DNA of 64,000 nucleotides from Argopecten irradians (taxonomy: Eukaryota; Mollusca; Bivalvia; Pectinida; Pectinidae): positions 27,777,331-27,841,330 of the forward strand of contig NC_091143.1 of NCBI RefSeq assembly GCF_041381155.1, given 5' to 3'. Positions 1 to 11,800 of this stretch are shown in pieces; within the stretch, counting starts at the first letter, position 1; the number at the start of each line of letters is the position of its first letter. The translations under genes and the position numbers were made by a program. Below the pieces are notes generated by a model, which did not search any database, was not told the DNA's origin, and worked only from the letters and a program-made list of their open reading frames with translations.

Positions 1-267
1 CACTTACGATCTCTACACACCCCTGGACTATCTCATAGTAAAACTGGAGGCAACAGAATAGAACAGGTAATTTAGTCATTTGATGTACATCAAAAGAGCC
101 GTATAACGGTACACTGTGGTTGACTGTGTGGCTTAGATGTTAGGCGTCGCTCTCTCTGTAGTCTTCAAAGGAAATCTTTGCTAGCCTGTGATTGGTCAAA
201 TGTTTTCCGCTGAGCTGCCTTCAATTTCACTATGAGATAGTCCAGGGGTGTAGAGATCGTAAAGTGA
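1..267. repeat. Foldback MITE at the window's left edge
   Basis: Bases 1-45 are an inverted copy of about 222-267. Both arms contain the string ACGATCTCTACAC followed by CCCCTGGACTATCTCATAGT, with few mismatches. The ~175-bp middle has no coding potential. This is the structure of a short non-autonomous inverted-repeat transposon. The outer left end may lie outside the window, so no target-site duplication can be read. Confidence 0.6.
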
Positions 268-942
268 TCGGAAGCCCTGGAAAAACAGCCACTTAAGCTG
301 GATACAACTTCCTTTCCATTCAGTTATGATTCGTAAGACATATTTCACGTACATATACAGTAACAAATAACAATATGTCATGTGTAATCGTTTCTTTTTA
401 TCCATAAGATATTTTAAGACGGGTTTAACGTTTTGATTACTTTCCTGATTTATAAACGAAAGTCCAAAAAGGCGATTTAGTGAAAAACAAATGTACATGT
501 ACATATACATGTAATATTTCGAAAAAGGCGAAAAAATGTCATGTAAATATCCAAGCAGAAAATTGATTGGATAAAACAGTTCAGAATCGCAATGCAAAAT
601 GCACCAATGCGAAAATACGAGACCTGACAGAGCTATTTTGATATTGTGTTGGAGTGTTTGAAGAAACGGGGAGATTTATAACACAAATAACACTTGCTAC
701 AGTTACATGGAAATGTCCAGGGTACGGTGCATTCATTGTCTTATTGAGATTGTCGTTATTGGTGATACAGCATACCATTTTCTACATTGAAGCGAACAAT
801 TTTTCTCCATTTAAATTGCAACGGCAACCATGTATGTGACGTAGTTTCTCCCCCGTGTAATGACCATAATGTAAAAGCCACTGAATTTCAAAGCTTATTT
901 ATATAAAATCGATTAATTTCTTTCCCGGCGGGCAACACACAC

Positions 943-1300
943 ATAGACCACTTTTAGACACGATTGGACACTCTGTCTTGACGGGAAGGTTTCGTCCCTT
1001 GGTCAAGGCACACACTAGTCTATCAAAGTGGTTGTTTCAGCTCCTAATTCAATAGCGTTCAACATGAACGGAAAGGAGACGACTGGTTTGTCAATAGCCA
1101 GTTAGCTGCGATGACGTAGCTCTGAACGAAAGACGGAAGATTTCTGACAGATGGTCGTTGCCGGGAACAGCGTGGGAACATAGTGGAGGCAGGGTATGAT
1201 TATTCGTTCTAGTAGCCATGTATATATGTGACCGGATGGGGCATATTGTTAAGTGTATTTGGGAGTACACTTCTGATAACACTATACAATCGACCATATT
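943..1300 (+). repeat. Dispersed repeat family A, diverged copy
   Basis: Shares blocks with cleaner family A copies at 4.7, 7.8 and 43.7 kb: the tract naming a clause like 'accaggg/ttggtcaaggcacac', then 'tcaaagtggttgtttcagctcct', 'gacgactggtttgtc' and 'gaccggatggggcat'. No ORF of note. The copy is old and lacks the family's usual 3' tail. Confidence 0.45.
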
Positions 1301-1301
1301 T

Positions 1302-2640
1302 ATAACCTTTAAAAGACGACAAAACTAACTAACATAAGACTTCCAAAACACAGACTTGACACACACAATGGCAACCTATCGTATACGCCGGAGACCGTGT
1401 GTAAATAATGATATTAGCTGTTATTAATAAGTTTTAGGTTTTTTGATCGCTAAGCATGATCAACCAACCAATCAGAGAACCAGTCGAACATTTGAATAAT
1501 CTAAAGAAACCATATTAAATACAACGTGGACAAATTTTTCGATATCAGGGTGACATGTGGGATATCATAACTCTCAAAAGTACAAACCACATCGTTCTTT
1601 TCTCATTTAATTACCTTTGGTGTTCTTAATCACATTAAAAACCAATTTCCAAGTGATTTCAAAGTATGTAGTGCACCGTGGTGACGTGTATGTATGTCTA
1701 GCTATAATGACATGTATGTGGCCTTGACCTCAAAGCAGACGTCCAAACATTTACACAATACTACCTTTTATGGTTCCAGTTAAACTGTTTAATGTATCGG
1801 CGACTGCCTATTGAGTTATAAATGGGTAGACATATCGGTGTAATATTTGTTTTATGCCACACAGATACTCCAACAGAGTCTGAACAGGGCTGAGGAGGAG
1901 GGGGGTTGTTTACAAAATATTGAGGGCACCTTTCTCCCCCCTACCCCATCGCGTTTTATCTTCCTACGCCACTAATGAAGATAATAAGATGAAAATAAAT
2001 TTGGAGCATTACGTTGTGTAACGTATATATATCCGAGAGATAGAATGATACCTCTTCAATTTAAGCCCAGGAGTTTTCAGACTTCTGTTCCTATTCTATC
2101 AGAGTTTTAGAGTGTAGATAGTATACATGTAGTATTGATTATTAGGGAATTATCATAAGATGATGGACTATTCAAAGCCTATGGTCCGTGATGAAAGTCT
2201 TACTCCATTTAATGTATACAACAAACACATATTTATAATTAGTTAGATTATTGCTCTTATTTCGGCCATTTATTATCTGTTAAATGGCATCATTCACTTC
2301 AAGAATTTTTTGAGTTTCCCCTTTACACAAACAGATCGCATCCATGTTTTTTATGAAGCAAAGCTAACATATTATACATAGTCTTGGTAAATAAAATGTG
2401 TTCCCGAAGCCCTTCAGTTTTTCTATATATTTTTCAATATTGTTCAATAACACATTGAAACTTTGAATCTATTCAAGTGTAGTAAATCATACTACTTACT
2501 TTTAATGTAAAGTTGCTTAGAGGACTTTCTAAAAACATCAGAGGTCAAAGTTTAACAGCGAATAATATTCATATTTAAAAGCAATGTCGCTGATAATATA
2601 AGGTGTAATTTATTTCAACAGATCTTTGCCTAAGTATGTG
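1302..2640. other. Gene-free AT-rich stretch
   Basis: Neither strand shows a coding exon, RNA gene or recognisable repeat. Open frames are short and have no domain signature. Treated as intergenic. Confidence 0.5.
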
Positions 2641-2659
2641 GACTTAAATATCGCTGGCT

Positions 2660-2990
2660 TGGCTTCATTTGTTTGTTTGTTTGACAAATTAACGTACTAT
2701 TAATAGCCAGGGTCATGTAAAAACGGCCTCTCATGTATGCGATGTGTATTGTGTATGTAGTGCAAGTTGGATGTTTTGGGAGACTGCGGTATATTCGTGT
2801 TGTGTCTTCTTGTTTAGTGGAACTGTTGCCAATTTTATAATGCTATATCACTGAAGCATGCTGCTGAAGACACCAAGCAACACACCTCACCCGGTCATAT
2901 TAGACTGACAAGGGGCGAACTAATCGTTTTCCTGGCTCTTGGGTCTCACATGACCCTGGCTGTTAAATGACGTTAATTTAAAAAAAAAAC
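2660..2990 (-). repeat. Dispersed repeat family A, minus copy
   Basis: Reads on the minus strand. It begins with a TTTGTTTGTTTGAC tail and the complement of the GTTAATAGGACGTTAATT signature, continues through the complement of 'accgcagtctcccaaaac' and 'caagaagacacaac', and ends near the 'cccggtcatattagactgac' block. A short plus-oriented tail fragment follows at 2948-2990. The CAAA-rich end suggests retroposition. Confidence 0.6.
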
Positions 2991-3164
2991 AAAGTAATAT
3001 GTTGTGATGCGTTCTCGGTCTTTTTATAAAAGTGGTAGATATCCTCCTTTTGTTCATAAAATCATCAAAATGTGATGTTTAATTAAATATTCCTTCTTTC
3101 TATGATTACTTAATGCTATTCAAATCGATTTTCGTCCGTGGTCCGTCCTACCGTTCGCCCATTA

Positions 3165-3830
3165 AAAATTCAAGTAATCACCATATCTCTGAAAGTACTT
3201 AAGGGATTATTCTCAAATTTCATATGTAGGTTCCCCTTGGGTCTTTGTTGTGCATATTGCGTTTTGGGATCGATCGGTCAACAAGATGGCCGCCAAGCAG
3301 CCTTCTTGGAAACTGATAGTTAAAGTTTGTTATCGCTATTTCTCAGAAAGTACTGAAGAGATCACCCTCCAATTTCATATGTAGGTTCCCCTAGGGCCTT
3401 AGTTGTGCATATTGCGTTGCGGGATCGATCGGTCAACAAGATGGCCGCCAGGCAGCCATTTTGGATTTTGATAGTTAAAAATTGTTATCGCTATTGCACA
3501 GAAAGTATTGAAGGGGTCGTTCTTAAATTTAATATGTATGTCCCCTATAGGGCCCTAGTTGTGGATATTGTGTTTTGAGACCGATCAGTCAACAAGATTG
3601 CCCCCATGCCGACATCTTGGATTTTGATATTTAAAGAATGATATCGCTATTTCTCAGAAAGTATTGATGGGATCATTCTCAAATTTCATACATATGTTTC
3701 CCTAAGGCCTTAGTTGTGCATAATGCATTTTCGGACCAATCGGTCAACACGATGGCCGCCAGGCCGCCATCTTGGATTTTAGTAGTTGAAGTTTGAAAAG
3801 TAGAAAGGGATCGATCTGTCGATCTGTCAC
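3165..3830 (+). repeat. 155-bp tandem repeat, about 4.3 units
   Basis: The motif TATCGCTATT recurs at 3331, 3486 and 3642, a period of 155-156 bp; a diverged first unit starts near 3177. Each unit also carries 'cggtcaacaagatggccgcc' and ends in 'catcttggattttg'. Units differ by point changes, so the array is not recent. No coding role is evident: the apparent open frame at 3138-3323 lies inside the repeat. Confidence 0.75.
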
Positions 3831-4659
3831 TATTTGGTTGGCGCCAAGATTCCTCTGTGATCTCTTGTTATAGTTATAAAATATCCTATGGGATCGTTTT
3901 TTACGATTTCACTTAAAAAACACAATTATCATGAATAAACATTGTACTTAAACAGTAAACCACTCCTGTTTCCATGATTTATTGTAGTAATAGCACGGTG
4001 AAATGACTAGATTGCACCATGGATGTAACGGGATATATTTTCGACATAAAAGAAAAACTCTTCATCAATACACTTGATATGGTTATGACTTTATTTATTA
4101 CATTCAGTAGTGTCAGTAGATTGCGTTCCAGTTGCCGAAAATACATATAGTCGACTTTTATTGATTGATTAAGACTTTTATTGATTGATTATGATTAAAG
4201 TGTCGGCATTGCTAAGAGGTGGGTAAATGTTTACACAGATTTAAACAAAACCAACGCAAAAGTGTAGAGAACTACTTTCTTCCAAAAGTCATGACCTAAA
4301 GTCTGAATTCGAACACGTGTACTATATAAAACCATTGCTATTTTGGCGTGATCATATCTTTAAAATTGATTTTTAATAAATTACGCAATGATGAATTAGC
4401 AAACATTTATAATAACTCATAATAACGAAATTATACTAGAAGGATATTAATTTTGAACAAAACATCCTTGCAAATTAGGGGACTTAATGTAACATCTGAT
4501 CTTAACTACATTGTACCTGCCACATTTGACATGGGAGGTTCTGGGTTCTACATGATAAAAACTATTTTCTGTTCCTGCTTAGTGTTCAGAGTAATAAGGC
4601 GAGTATTGTTAGTATTATGTAATCGAATGGTGTGTGTTGTTTAGTGTCATTTGGAAATA

Positions 4660-4965
4660 TGCTTCAGTAAAATAGCACGATTGGTAGGCTCTGGGTTATG
4701 TCTTCTGGTCGAGACGCACCTAATTCAATAAAAGTTCTCAGCATACCGGGAGTGGGACGACTGGTTTGCCCTTTGTCAGTATACTGTGACCAGTTGGGAT
4801 GTGTTTCTTGGTGTCTTCGGCGGCATACTTCAGTGATAGTGTGCAATAGTTCCACTATAGAAGAAGACACCACAATCTCCCAGGACACACATCACGCAAT
4901 GTATACACACTACACACCGCATACATGACCCTGGCGGTTAATAGGACGTTAATTAAGAGAAAAAA
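4660..4965 (+). repeat. Dispersed repeat family A
   Basis: Nearly full-length copy: 'gggagtgggacgactggttt', a 'cagtatactgtgacc' block, 'cttcggcggcatacttcagtg', 'tccactatagaagaagacac', 'accgcatacatgaccctgg' and the tail 'ggttaataggacgttaatt'. Short open frames on both strands here are repeat sequence, not genes. Confidence 0.65.
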
Positions 4966-5149
4966 TATTAAATGAACAACGCTTTTCATTATAACAAATG
5001 ATACAGAACAGATATTGCAGTCTTCCAAAGGACACAAGCACGCACTATTAGTAATATCAGGTCGTGTTATTGGCACTGTTACATATTTTTCTGATTTTGA
5101 AATCGCAGGGATTGCCGCATATATACGTTAAAAGTGCATATACATATAG

Positions 5150-5315
5150 GTGGTTTAGGTATGCTTCAGTTGGATTTATTTATTCCAAGAAAACACAACA
5201 AGAACATACCGCAGTCTCCCAAAATACGAACTTCACCAACCGTAACACACCGCATACATGGGAGGCCGTCCTTAAATGGCCCTAGCTATTAATGTAATGT
5301 TAATTCGATGATAAT
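5150..5315 (+). repeat. Dispersed repeat family A, 3' fragment
   Basis: Contains 'ataccgcagtctcccaaaa', 'accgcatacatgggaggccg', 'tccttaaatggccctagc' and a mutated 'attaatgtaatgttaatt' tail. Only the 3' third of the family is present. Confidence 0.55.
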
Positions 5316-5319
5316 AATT

Positions 5320-7370
5320 AACTTACATTATATATAATAATAATAATAAAAATACTGTAAGAGGTATCTTCATAATTCCAATTGTTCTGAAATCAGAACG
5401 ATTTTTTAAGTGTTCCAGCAAAATTAATGTAGTGTAACTTACTTACTTTTGGAGAAAATCGACTTTTTGTGTCCCTATTTCCCTGATGCAAATAGTCACT
5501 GTTGCCATACTTGGAAGGTCTTTATCACTACGGTGTTTATTCCCGTTGAAAACAAGCGTTCTGACGCCCTTCGCGGGTTAAGTTAATTTTACGAATTTAA
5601 AGACAACAAAAGAAGCGGAAAAATATCAAGAAACAATGCATTTTCAGCGTTAATATCGACATTAGTCGGGCACAAAACTCGATACCGGACAATAAGAATT
5701 TCCTGTAATAGTTGCAAGAGGAAAATATTCCGATGTCAGTAAATAAATATTTAATTTCTTTCGTTTGATTAAATTTCTAAATTTGATGACTTGATCCCGA
5801 ACATTCCAGTGACGTCACTTTTAGTAGGAGTGAATGAAACGGCAGTCAGACCCGCCAAACAGTGACGTCACAATCACCGGAATGACGTCGCTTACATATT
5901 TCCCACGGTAGTCAAAAGGAGTACACACTCATTCTGTTTAGGGAATGCATTCTTTTCTTGATCATCAAAGAAGAGTTTCGCTTTGAGCGAAATCTTGTGA
6001 ATAACAGGCAATTTGCTTACAATACAAGGTCTATTTTGGTGTCGACAGGGAAAACCAAGATGACTCGGCAAAACCTCTGTCCAATGTTGGAAATATTACA
6101 AGCACATTCATTATTTACATACACCAGTAATTAGAATAATCATTTATTTCATCTAGACTAAACAATTTGCAAATCCCATACATCGCTTGCAAGGCGACGT
6201 CCTTGGCCTTTCGCTACCCACGATGCTCTCGACCGTGGACTAATATCATGTAACTTTTCATGGGATATTAAATCTAGATATATCTGTTTGCTACAGTTAA
6301 ATTTCTATGAACATGTGTAAAACAAGCAGTATCATCTGCTATTCCGAGACCGTTAAATGCAATCTTGTTCACCTCAGCCAAAACACAGGGGCACGCAAAT
6401 AATGACAGAAACGTTTACTAGTAAATTGATACGTATGTCATTTAAAAGTATTGGAGACCTTTTGATATGCACGTGTATACTATATCATGACGTTTCAAGT
6501 GGCTGATCGTATCATTTTTTGTGAAAAATGAATTATGTATATGTTTTAAAATTCGGTTAGCTTTTTTATTGTCATTATTGTTATATTCACTGTATGTGAT
6601 ATTTAAACGAAAACACATATTTTACCTAAGAAGCCAATGATATATATAATGTAATGATAATTAATAATAATAATAATAAACACATTTTATACATGCATAC
6701 TGCTTTGTACATTCTATAAAACATTTTTAACCTATATTCCTTCGTGGATGTTTTAAAAACATGAGAGAGACTTTGCATTAGAAAATTATTATATAATATC
6801 ATGTTTCGCCCTTTCTAAAACAGTTAGCTCGCCATCTTGGTGCCCATATATTCAGTTTTATAGATAAAGTCTTGGTCAAAGTAAACATGGTCCATTGAAG
6901 ACCCTAGCTTTGATGAATACGATTTACGAGTTCATTGACCATTTCACCTTTAGTTAATTTGCCGTAGTTCATGGCTGCTATTAAGTGCTAAAATCGGTTC
7001 GCGGTTTTGTGAGAACTTAGGGATATAATAACGAGGTTGGATATCAGTATGTTCTGGAAATACCAGAATAGAAAACAGGACTTAAACTTTAAGTTGTTAA
7101 TCGTCTCGGATATAGGTACGAAAGTATCGCAGACCAAGTAGTATGTATAGGGATTACAAAGATTAGCGGTCACGTCCCCCGAATGTCTGCAATATTTCCA
7201 TTTCATAAGAGAAATTCAATTATGAAACTACATATATTCAATTGATTTTGATTAAATAACTGCATTTTTACGCTGAAATTTGTGAATACCTTTATTGGGC
7301 CAGGTTAAAAAAACAACAGAAAAAATAAAAATAAAAACGCGAACAATGAAAACAGCAACCAAAAACGAAA
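5320..7370. other. Intergenic stretch with short AT microsatellites
   Basis: Holds ATA/TAA trinucleotide runs near 5333-5352 and 6662-6680 and the cyclic-AMP-response-like cluster listed separately. No splice-bounded exon or protein domain was recognised on either strand. Confidence 0.45.
5810..5890. promoter_or_regulatory. Cluster of CRE-like TGACGTCA palindromes
   Basis: Two perfect TGACGTCA octamers (5810-5817, 5863-5870) and one TGACGTCG (5883-5890) fall within 81 bp. TGACGTCA is the binding palindrome of CREB/ATF bZIP factors. The outer flanks are loosely inverted (ATTCCAGTG versus CACCGGAAT), so the cluster could instead be the arms of an old foldback repeat. No transcript start was identified beside it. 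Confidence 0.3.
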
Positions 7371-7734
7371 GTCAGCATGCTTCAATGATATAGCACTCCA
7401 TAGAGAGTGCAACCAACAGTTCCATAATACAAGAAGACACAACTAGTAAAAGTTATACTTAATTGGTTAAAAGTGAAGTTAACCATAGTCATAGACTAAT
7501 TAATACAACACATAAAATAAAGAATAGTGAAAATAACACTGATTCATGTTATAACCTTATATGCCATCCAAGCCTTGCTATAAAACAAAAAAATAAATAA
7601 ATAAATAAAACCGTTAAATAAATCAAAATGTTAAATAGAAGTAGAGTATATACTTATAATATGAAACATATTTGAAAACTAATTTGAACGCTTGCATCTG
7701 TGAGGAATGCTACGCGCTTTATCCCCTTGGCGAG

Positions 7735-8215
7735 GCGTAGTCTTAAAAGTGGTAGTGTATGACTTTTGGGACGACTAGTTCTCCAGTTGTCAGTATAATG
7801 TGACCGAGTAAGGTGTGTTACTTTGTGTCTTCTGCATACTTCAGTGTGATAGTACTATAAAAAGGGCAAAAGATTCACTATTGCAAATAAGACAACACGA
7901 AAATATCGCAGCTATGTAATACATGTAGACATCCAAACACGGCACATCACATTAATGATCTTAGCTACGTTGTCAGTATAATGTGACCGGGTGGGGTGTG
8001 TGGCTTGGTGTTTTTGGCGGCATGCTTCAGTGTTATAGCACTATAAAAAGGACAACAGTTTATTATACAAGAAGACACAACATGAATATACCACAGTCTC
8101 ACACAACACGCACCTCGCACAACATACACGCAACACACCGCATACATGGGAAGCCGTCCTTACATGACCATAGCTGTTAATAGGACGTTAATTAATCAAA
8201 CAAACAAACAAAGGA
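7735..8215 (+). repeat. Dispersed repeat family A, partly duplicated copy
   Basis: The 'cagtataatgtgaccg' block occurs twice (about 7793 and 7974), giving a partial head-to-tail copy. The second part is a clean family member ending in CATGACCATAGCTGTTAATA and a (CAAA)n tail at 8195-8212. A separate fragment with 'caagaagacacaac' lies at 7375-7445. Confidence 0.65.
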
Positions 8216-8705
8216 CGTTTTGTCAAAAAGCCTACCAGCCATATAATAAGTTTGTTTCTAGATATCGGGGCAAGATCTTCTCTTTTCTCCTATCACGATA
8301 AGCATGTAGAAATACATATCATTAATTATTTATTGAGCTTTAGATGTATTTTTAAAAAAATTATTTTTATTTTATTTCACTTGGAATTGTGGGTCTGAAA
8401 ACGGACGTACCTGGTAGTGCTTACCAATATAACTGGCTAGGTAAACACTTATATACCACAGGGTTGTCGGTTCGGAGTCCTCAAATAACTTCTGTCGGAA
8501 ACTTCAAACGTTTTTCTTAGTAATAAAAACAATCTCAAATGGCCACAAAGAACTTCATTACTTTATATGCTTCATTGCAATTCACAGCCACGCGTAATTT
8601 TTGGTTTTAATGCTTTTTGAAACCCTCGACAAACTTACCCACTCAGTTGGCATAGACATTTTACAATAAATCATGGCTAGATGTAAATTGGTTCACCTCA
8701 AACTG

Positions 8706-8713
8706 TATAAAAG
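8706..8713 (+). promoter_or_regulatory. TATA box of the Kazal inhibitor gene
   Basis: TATAAAAG, a canonical TATA box, 63 bp upstream of the first ATG. With usual spacing, transcription would start about 25-35 bp downstream, near 8735-8745, giving a short 5' leader of ~35 bases. The fit with the signal-peptide exon directly downstream supports a genuine core promoter. Confidence 0.65.
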
Positions 8714-8775
8714 TAGGGAGTCTCCATCTGCCTATTTATCATCCACCTTAACTGTCCGAGTCGAGACGAGAAATC

Positions 8776-8824
8776 ATGGCTTGGCTGACACCGTTCCTGC
8801 TGCTTTGTTGCTTAAGTCTATCGG
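8776..8824 (+). CDS. Kazal gene exon 1 (signal peptide)
   Basis: Codes for [16 protein letters not shown] plus the first base of the next codon; the donor is G|GTAAGA at 8825. It has a short N-terminus, an uninterrupted Leu/Cys-rich hydrophobic core and a small residue (Ser/Gly) at the end, as in a cleavable secretory signal. This ATG is the first after the TATA box. Confidence 0.85.
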
Positions 8825-11800
8825 GTAAGATACTTTTCCATAAAGTTTATACACATATAAGTACATAATATAATATATTGAAATACTGAACAGCATTTGT
8901 CTTAATCAATGATAAAATGTTATGGTTTGTATAGCTTGCATTTTTTTTACATTTTCTGTTTCAATCTCGAATTGATACTTTGAATATAAAAAAAAAACAA
9001 AAAAAAACCAAATGACATAAAACCAAAAAGTGATACAAGCTACGGCGAAATTAAATTCATGTGTTATATGGATATCTGCTGATCGTAAGTTTTTACATTC
9101 AATTTATCGCTCTTTAATCCAGATTTTTAGAAATGACGTATTACGGAGATTACGCATGTGCCTACCGATGTTGCTGAATTAGTCAGGATTTAAACAGTAG
9201 CAATTAAAATAAATAAGTAAACATGAAGTGTTAATTTGATGACATTTTTTATAGATAAGATGCAGATGAATATCTATGTTGATAATTTTATTTCAGAATT
9301 ATTCAAATGTTCATGAAATAATGTAGAATTGATTTATGTCTAATATTGTTCTGTTCTTTTATTAGTGTATGGTAGACCGACACGTAACTGTAGAAATGAT
9401 TTCCGAGTGGTGTGTGGCACTGACGGGAAGACATATAGGAACAAGTGCTTCGCACAAAACGCGTGAGTAAAACGGTATACCACAGTCTCCCAAAACACGT
9501 TGAGGGAATTTCCTTTTATCTCAGTCGGTAGAGCGGCAGACCAGTAAGTCCGCCGTCGCGGGATCGATCCCGGCTGACGACACTCTATTCTCGCCCTGTT
9601 TCGTGACCATGACTGTTAATAGGACGTAAATTTAATCAAACAAGCAAACAAACCTTGGGTCTTAAGATACTTTATAGTTGCTAATATCTTTTAATTTCGC
9701 GATTCTTTTTACCACGGAGACATAGTTTTGCATACTATTATTATATTTATCACACTCTGTTACGTAATTAACGGGAGAAGACGGATTATAAGTTTACAAC
9801 TTGATTCTAATCACATTTGTATAGAATGTGCAAATAAGATACGTTTAAATCAAATTAACGATTAAGGAGTTACATTGTGCAAATTTATGGTGTGTACATG
9901 AGTTTATGATTTGATTCTCCTTTATGCCAGGACAGATAAAACATGTATATTACACCCATACCCGAGCCAAAGTCACCTACGTTAATCAAATGCAATACAT
10001 AACCACTGAAGTGCAGTATTTAGACAAGAGCATGCGCCTATTAACGTAAACACACTACAATAGCGCTTTGAGTATAGTTCTAGACAAAAACAAATCTTCA
10101 CTACAACGGCAACGTTTGTCTGTCTGTAGTCATAACTTTGTCCGGAGACCTCTTCCTGAATTACTGGACAGAGTTTGATTAAATTTGGTACACAGAATCC
10201 TGACATAAAGGGGAGCTGCGTGAACTATATAGGGTTCTACAAGGCCCCCTATTAACGGAGTTATTACCAGATTTATGCAGCGGGGGTATTAGGTAATGCG
10301 AAAATTACAACATGCTTTATACAAAGATCAGAAAGACATGCATTCAGGTTTAGAAGATTTTCTAAAAGAATAATGGGCTCCGGTGAGATGGCGTGACCGT
10401 GTGTTAATCTTTTCCTTTGATCAAATTTCCCTGGTGAATAAATTGAAGCGGAAGGACGCATCTCGCCCTTGATAATAATAAGTCCTTTGTAATAAGTTAT
10501 TCTATATTCTTTTTTCACATTTAGCCTTAGTTATTAATTTTCATAAATGTTTAACAAAATATGTCAAATAAAACAACTGAGTAATATTAGAGTGGACATA
10601 ATATCATACATATTACAAATCATATTGGTCGAGTTTTATTTGCACAAACAGTATGTTTATAACTGTAGTATATACTGAGTGTAACTGTATAACAACCTGT
10701 GTATGTTTTGGGGTTTACGTCAACACATATATATCATAAAGGTAAAATGAGATAGGGTAGCCGTTCACCTAGATAACAGCCTTGATGAAGACTAAACAAA
10801 TCTGACTTGTCCATTGTTAAGAAACTATTTCCTGAATTATTTTATTACAAATTATTAAGGATTCCCCAAAATTCATTTGGCAGACTGGTTTAATTTATGT
10901 ATAATGATTAAAGATACTCCACCGCCGACAGAGCATAAATGATATTAATCACTTGAACAATAAATGGTGTTTAATCGTATATATATATATATGTCTAATT
11001 AACACAAAAATGTTATAAAATAATTTATTTTGCCTTTGGTAAATGCGCAATCAGTACTTCATTCCATATAGGATATAGTGCCATTGTATTTTTTCGGGAT
11101 GCAATTAATTATTTTTTTCATTTTTCTAACTTGAAGTAAAATTAGAAGCTTAAACTTTTCAATGGTGGTAATGGTGTAAAGTAAGTAACTTTTGCAACTG
11201 AAGAAAAATACTAAATCGTCTGCTCCTGTTTTTGATAGTGAAAAAATTATCATTTGTCAGCGGTGGAGCATCTTTAATATTTAATTTGAAATCCTTTAAA
11301 TCTTTAATTTCTTATTTCTTCGGATAAATAACTTAACGGGAGTGGTTTCCGAAATAGATTTTGAAATTTCGAATTCATTTATACATTATGATTATAACCT
11401 CGATCGTCTTTGAAATAGTTAAAGGGACAATACGCCGATTCCGGGATACAAGAAACTCTTCTGGATAGGAGGTAGAAAACGTTGATTTGGTCGGTGACGT
11501 TTATAGGCAGAGAATACCAATGTCCGAGTAAAGGTCATTATCGGTAATACTTGTTCGATAACGGAACTAAGATAAATTGTTATGATTTGTGTTTATTATT
11601 TGTTATTGATTTTTGGAAAGAAAATAACGAGGTACATATGTAAGCTTGAAATATTTGTAAATGAGACGTCAGATACCGTTGATTTCCAACTGCTATGCGA
11701 AAGCTCCATTTGATGCTGTAATTTACATGTCATTTCCTTGTAAAGTGTCTAAATTCAACTTCCGGGCATATCTAGATTATATTTGATACAATGTGTTTTG

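Noticed and set aside
9505..9600. tRNA gene inside Kazal intron 2
   Set aside because: Pol III box motifs are present but the cloverleaf is not closed and the 3' side runs into a dispersed-repeat tail.
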